Shown piece after piece: positions 61,301 through 64,000 of a stretch of DNA of 64,000 nt. The translations under genes and the position numbers were made by a program. Under the pieces are notes generated by a model. The model had not been told where the DNA came from and ran no database searches. It saw nothing but the letters and a program-made list of their open reading frames with translations. The stretch is taken from contig JAEXIT010000017.1 of the NCBI GenBank assembly GCA_023446155.1, positions 372,001-436,000 on the forward strand, given 5' to 3'. The stretch's first letter is position 1, and the number at the start of each line of letters is the position of its first letter. Source of the DNA: Bacteroidota bacterium (lineage in GTDB: Bacteria > Bacteroidota > Bacteroidia > Flavobacteriales > Flavobacteriaceae).

Positions 61301-62414
61301 GATTGTCCTTGTCCGGTTGATGGCATCCCGGTGTGATTAGCTGTGTTATTGGGGTCATGGTGTCGCCGGCAAAATAGACATTATAGTCTTTGTCGGCACA
61401 TAAAACAATAGGAAAAGCGGTATGATAGGTGGCCCAGATTCTGTTGCCATTGGTGTCGAATTTGGCAATGTAACCATTAAAACTACCATTAATATCCGGT
61501 TGATACGATCCGGCTGTAGCGATATTGTTTGGACTGGAAGTAATGCCGCTGATATAAATGTTGTTTAAATTGTCTGTGGTGATATCATTCACATTTTCAC
61601 TGGCGCTCCCGCCATAGTACGTACCCCATAATCGGATTGGAACCGGGTCGATAACAATCGTTTTGTCGTTGTTTCCACTGGGACCGATAAAACCGTAGGT
61701 GTTTTTCTTGATTTTTTTATATGTGATGGCAATTGCGGACTTGTTATTATGCTGGTCTTCCGTCCAACTGGCCGGCATAACTTCCTCCAGCGATCCAAAG
61801 CGAACCTGCATTTTAATCTTATTATCATCTAAAGCCGTTTTGGCGCCTTTGATCTCAAACTGAATATCCGACAAACGCGCACCGGGTTTTAGAATAAAGT
61901 TGTATTCGACGGCTTTTGAATGATCATCTGGTATAAAAAACAAAAGATCAATATTTGGATACAGGTCCTGATAGAGTACTTTTTGATAGGTGTAAACTTT
62001 TGCGACCGGGGTATTTGACGTATTGGTGTAATAGTTTTCATAATCGACCGATTTTTCTTTTCCTATAAGAGTGACATTCGGATTGGCATTCAGAAAATGG
62101 ATGTCCACCCTGTGAAAGGAATATTCAGAGGATGTTTTCGGTTTTGTTAGGGTTGGATGTTCCGGAAAAAAGAGTGCATCGTTTTTGGTTAGGGGAACGG
62201 TTTTGATCTCATAAAGATCGTATGAAAAACCTTGTTTTTTGAGTTGTACGTTTAACCCGTTCGTATGGAGTAAGTAGGCTACAGCAGTGTTGGCAATTCC
62301 TTTTTGATCAACAATTTGTCCGGCATTTTCTTTAAAACCAATGTTGGTAGTCGATTTGTTTTGTGCAAATACTAAAAAACAGGGAAATAAGAGGAAAAAG
62401 AGAAGATGTTTCAT
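58365..62414 (-). CDS. T9SS-exported SBBP-repeat and Ig-like adhesin-type protein
   Basis: The 1349-residue protein has a signal peptide ending at VFAQ (about residue 18). A DUF7948-like N-terminal domain follows (about 24-250, with NIGFKENAGQIVDQKG). Then come many SBBP beta-propeller-type repeats (about 265-690) with a recurring WGTYYGG pattern, Ig-like CHU-type domains (about 700-1250), and finally the type B sorting domain (FFSPNGDGHNDRWRI to the end). It is exported through the type IX secretion system and probably surface-attached or released. Function could be adhesion or enzyme scaffolding, but none is proven. The gene is single, with a divergent partner upstream. Confidence 0.93.
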   Translation of the reverse strand: MKHLLFFLLFPCFLVFAQNKSTTNIGFKENAGQIVDQKGIANTAVAYLLHTNGLNVQLKKQGFSYDLYEIKTVPLTKNDALFFPEHPTLTKPKTSSEYSFHRVDIHFLNANPNVTLIGKEKSVDYENYYTNTSNTPVAKVYTYQKVLYQDLYPNIDLLFFIPDDHSKAVEYNFILKPGARLSDIQFEIKGAKTALDDNKIKMQVRFGSLEEVMPASWTEDQHNNKSAIAITYKKIKKNTYGFIGPSGNNDKTIVIDPVPIRLWGTYYGGSASENVNDITTDNLNNIYISGITSSPNNIATAGSYQPDINGSFNGYIAKFDTNGNRIWATYHTAFPIVLCADKDYNVYFAGDTMTPITQLITPGCHQPDKDNHRDAYVVKLNAAGLREWGTYCGGNFNDSARGITVDNTNSVYLCGETDSGTGIATAGSHKPNIDVVNGSSDAYLVKFSTQGVRTWGTYYGGPAAESFWSCSISDDNFLYAVGSSWSDSNVATPNAYQTTRNGGSDNIIIKFGLDGQRIWGTYIGGNAADNIYLGKLKGNALYLIGKTNSQSGIGTPGTFFETFQLIPNIMPTITESGYILKFDIATQQKVWGTYFPDMILGLSANQNQEVYFSGYTKISSGITTPDAYMPTKINASYSSTVYLVKLTSSGQREWGTYYGGEMSDQMGLTAVDSSNDVILYGTSVSRTGIATVGSHQPDFASLPSGNTIGADAFLVKFKDCRSATTANSNAPICINHDLELTASGGTNYQWTGPNGFSSSLQNPVIHNATALHSGQYSCTITGTGGCDNTITVTVTVGNAAPPTPSLSNLPTINGDCNTIITSIPTAQDSCSGLIQGTTTDPLTYTVPGNYSITWHYGTGTNSTTQTQNVTITATPEPTANNTQSFCVQQNATIAAIAISGQNILWYDNVNGTIVNPGTLLQDNTTYYASQTVNGCESALTPITVHLVTTPLPTAATSQILCNNQNVTLADIQITGNTIKWYDSSTGNTILPVTTALQDNTTYFATQTVNGCEGPRIGIHITLTNTVNAQDYTTSICAIQNNNTEQVDLTSFNSNITSDNSVTFSYYTSLSGAENQNSSALINTPTNYNLTIGTAVIYVHVQASNGCYQVVRLTLTLVNQPHIGIPDTVAICSNNTILLNASGNYSSYLWSTGATTSSITVSQPGNYSVTVTQNHGAITCSATKNINVVASNAPVITSIATTDWTENENTISVILSSGSIGNYDYSLDGIHFQNSATFTNLSSGNYTVYVKDKNECGLTSKDVFLLNYPKFFSPNGDGHNDRWRIKFSNYEKGLTVRIFDRFGKFIKELKHNDSGWDGTYNGAPLPATDYWFVVARKDGKEHSGHFSLIR

Positions 62415-62518
62415 GCCGAAAATTAAAGCTTGTAATTACTAAATCGGGCAAATATAGCTTATTATAAAAGGAATTCACATTTTAATGATATTTTTGCAGT
62501 CTCAATGATGTATCGCCA

Positions 62519-64000
62519 ATGAAGCCGACAACAATTTTTTTGATCACACCACCTTTTACGCAGCTCAATACGCCATATCCGGGTACGGCCTATGTAAAGG
62601 GATTCCTGAATACCAAAAATATTTCCTCCTTTCAGGCGGATTTGGGTATTGAGGTCATCCTAAAGTTGTTTTCGAAAAAAGGATTAACCGATGTGTTTGC
62701 CGAAAGTGAACGAAAAACGGTAACGGTATCGGAAAATTGTCAGCGGATTATTGCCTTACAAGAGGAATACATCAAAACGATTGATCCGGTTATTTTATTT
62801 CTTCAGGGGAAAAATCCAACATTGGCGCATTTGATCTGTCAGGAAGATTTCCTGCCGGAGGCTTCCCGATTTGCACAACTGGAAGAACTGGATTGGGCTT
62901 TTGGTACCATGGGAACCCAGGATAAGGCCAAACATTTGGCAACACTTTACCTCGAAGATATATCCGATCTGATCGTAGAATGCATCGATCCTAATTTTGG
63001 TTTTAGCCGTTATGCAGAGCGGTTGGGGCGTTCGGCCAATTCTTTTGACGAATTGTATAACCATCTTCAGCAAGAGTATACTTATATTGACAAAATTACC
63101 CTGCAATTACTGGAAGAAAGACTGGATACCATAAATCCGAAAATTGTGGCTTTTTCGGTTCCTTTTCCTGGCAATTTGTACAGTGCTTTCCGATGTGCAC
63201 AGTGGATTAAAAAACACCGGCCGGAGGTTAAAGTAGCCATGGGAGGTGGTTTTCCAAATACGGAATTGCGATCGCTAACGGATGTTCGGGTAATGGAATT
63301 CTTTGATTTTATTACACTCGACGACGGAGAGGCTCCGGTAGAAAACATGATTGCTTATGTGGAGGGTAGGCTCAGTAAAGAGGAACTGAAAAGGACCTTT
63401 TTGCTGGACGAAGGCAAGGTGATTTATAAAAATAATCCAGCATGCCGGGATTACAAACAATCGGAAGTGGGAACACCCGATTATACCGATCTGCTTTTGG
63501 ATCGTTACATTTCGGTTATTGAAATTGTAAATCCAATGCACCGAATGTGGAGTGATGGTCGCTGGAACAAGCTAACGATGGCACATGGATGTTATTGGGG
63601 GAAATGTACTTTTTGCGATATTTCACTGGATTATATTAAAGTTTATGAACCTGTTGCTGCCAAAATGTTGGTGGACCGAATGGAAGAGTTGATTGCGCAA
63701 ACTGGGCAAAATGGCTTCCATTTTGTTGACGAAGCTGCACCACCTGCCTTGATGCGGGCCGTAGCACTGGAAATAGTAAAACGAAAACTGGCAGTAACCT
63801 GGTGGACCAATATCCGATTTGAAAAAAGCTTTACAAAAGACTTGTGCTTGCTGTTAAAAGCATCTGGTTGTATTGCGGTTTCCGGTGGATTGGAAGTGGC
63901 GTCCGACCGTTTGTTGGAATTGATCCAAAAAGGAGTGACGGTAGCTCAGGTAGCACGTGTAAACCGCAATTTTACCGAAGCCGGAATCATGGTCCATGCG
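62519..64000 (+). CDS. B12-binding-domain radical SAM protein, 3' end beyond window
   Basis: The 494 codons seen start at ATG 62519 (MKPTTIFLITPPFTQLNTPY); the gene has no stop within the window. The N-terminal half (about 1-345) looks like a B12-binding Rossmann-type domain with a helical insert, with VAFSVPFPGNLYSAF and KVAMGGGFPN. The radical SAM cluster is in TMAHGCYWGKCTFCDISLDY with cysteines 358, 363 and 366, spaced Cx4Cx2C instead of the usual Cx3Cx2C. GGLEVASDRLL is the next core strand. Its substrate is unknown. A TATTTTTG box (62489-62496) lies upstream of the start. Confidence 0.88.
   Translation, partial: MKPTTIFLITPPFTQLNTPYPGTAYVKGFLNTKNISSFQADLGIEVILKLFSKKGLTDVFAESERKTVTVSENCQRIIALQEEYIKTIDPVILFLQGKNPTLAHLICQEDFLPEASRFAQLEELDWAFGTMGTQDKAKHLATLYLEDISDLIVECIDPNFGFSRYAERLGRSANSFDELYNHLQQEYTYIDKITLQLLEERLDTINPKIVAFSVPFPGNLYSAFRCAQWIKKHRPEVKVAMGGGFPNTELRSLTDVRVMEFFDFITLDDGEAPVENMIAYVEGRLSKEELKRTFLLDEGKVIYKNNPACRDYKQSEVGTPDYTDLLLDRYISVIEIVNPMHRMWSDGRWNKLTMAHGCYWGKCTFCDISLDYIKVYEPVAAKMLVDRMEELIAQTGQNGFHFVDEAAPPALMRAVALEIVKRKLAVTWWTNIRFEKSFTKDLCLLLKASGCIAVSGGLEVASDRLLELIQKGVTVAQVARVNRNFTEAGIMVHA

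Overview
The window looks like chromosomal DNA of a member of the Flavobacteriaceae (phylum Bacteroidota), most likely Flavobacterium or a close relative. Support comes from the gene families: a type B gliding/T9SS sorting domain, DUF4290, DUF5686, DUF4199 and PorT-like barrels, MtaB, type B L31, SusC/TonB-type receptors with a carboxypeptidase-regulatory N-terminus, and a fused GlmU-like protein. It also comes from repeated promoters of the Bacteroidota type, TTG-N17-20-TAnnTTTG. Almost every base is explained by ordinary tightly packed genes. I see no prophage, insertion sequence, CRISPR array or integron.

Layout. 1-9.0 kb (minus strand): the 5' part of a secreted M14 zinc carboxypeptidase, then a four-gene operon reading TonB-dependent receptor, DUF4876-type surface lipoprotein, DUF6850-type beta-barrel and dihaem cytochrome c peroxidase. 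This operon is the best candidate for a poorly described system. 9.3-11.7 kb: a molybdopterin-binding-fold protein paired with a TauE/SafE exporter, a decayed leucine-rich-repeat gene, and tRNA-Met and tRNA-Glu. 11.8-21 kb: housekeeping genes (START-like protein, class IV aminotransferase, YqgE, HU, fmt, recQ, NadR-like ATPase, DUF493, DUF4290, murA, a second TauE/SafE protein). The MurA carries Asp at the fosfomycin-target cysteine position.

21-29.8 kb: a DUF5686 outer-membrane protein, aroQ, three small beta-barrels, xerD, rny, a probable 6S RNA, zapA and a ZapB-like coiled-coil gene. 29.9-35.6 kb: an M23 peptidase overlapped by a TTG-initiated TonB receptor, an EF-hand-like lipoprotein and another barrel. 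35.6-41.4 kb (minus): DUF4199, a family 2 glycosyltransferase, a phosphohexomutase, an MsbA-like ABC exporter and DUF2971, probably one transcription unit for envelope glycan or lipid work. 41.5-50.5 kb: L31 with a structured leader, a GlmU-like sugar nucleotidyltransferase, aspA, a PepSY protein next to a two-component system with an aspartate-rich sensor, an orphan oligopeptide-binding lipoprotein and mtaB.

50.5-64 kb: a small GNAT protein, an alpha/beta hydrolase overlapping a lytic transglycosylase, a monothiol thioredoxin-like protein, a TPR membrane protein, rpmH, carB without its allosteric domain, a Kir-type potassium channel, a 1349-residue T9SS-exported repeat protein, and the first 494 codons of a B12-binding radical SAM protein that runs off the window. 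Several start codons were moved from the longest frame to sites supported by signal peptides, family N-termini or promoter position. Non-coding signals recognised include ten paired -33/-7 promoters, many intrinsic terminators and a small family of 33-bp covarying palindromes.
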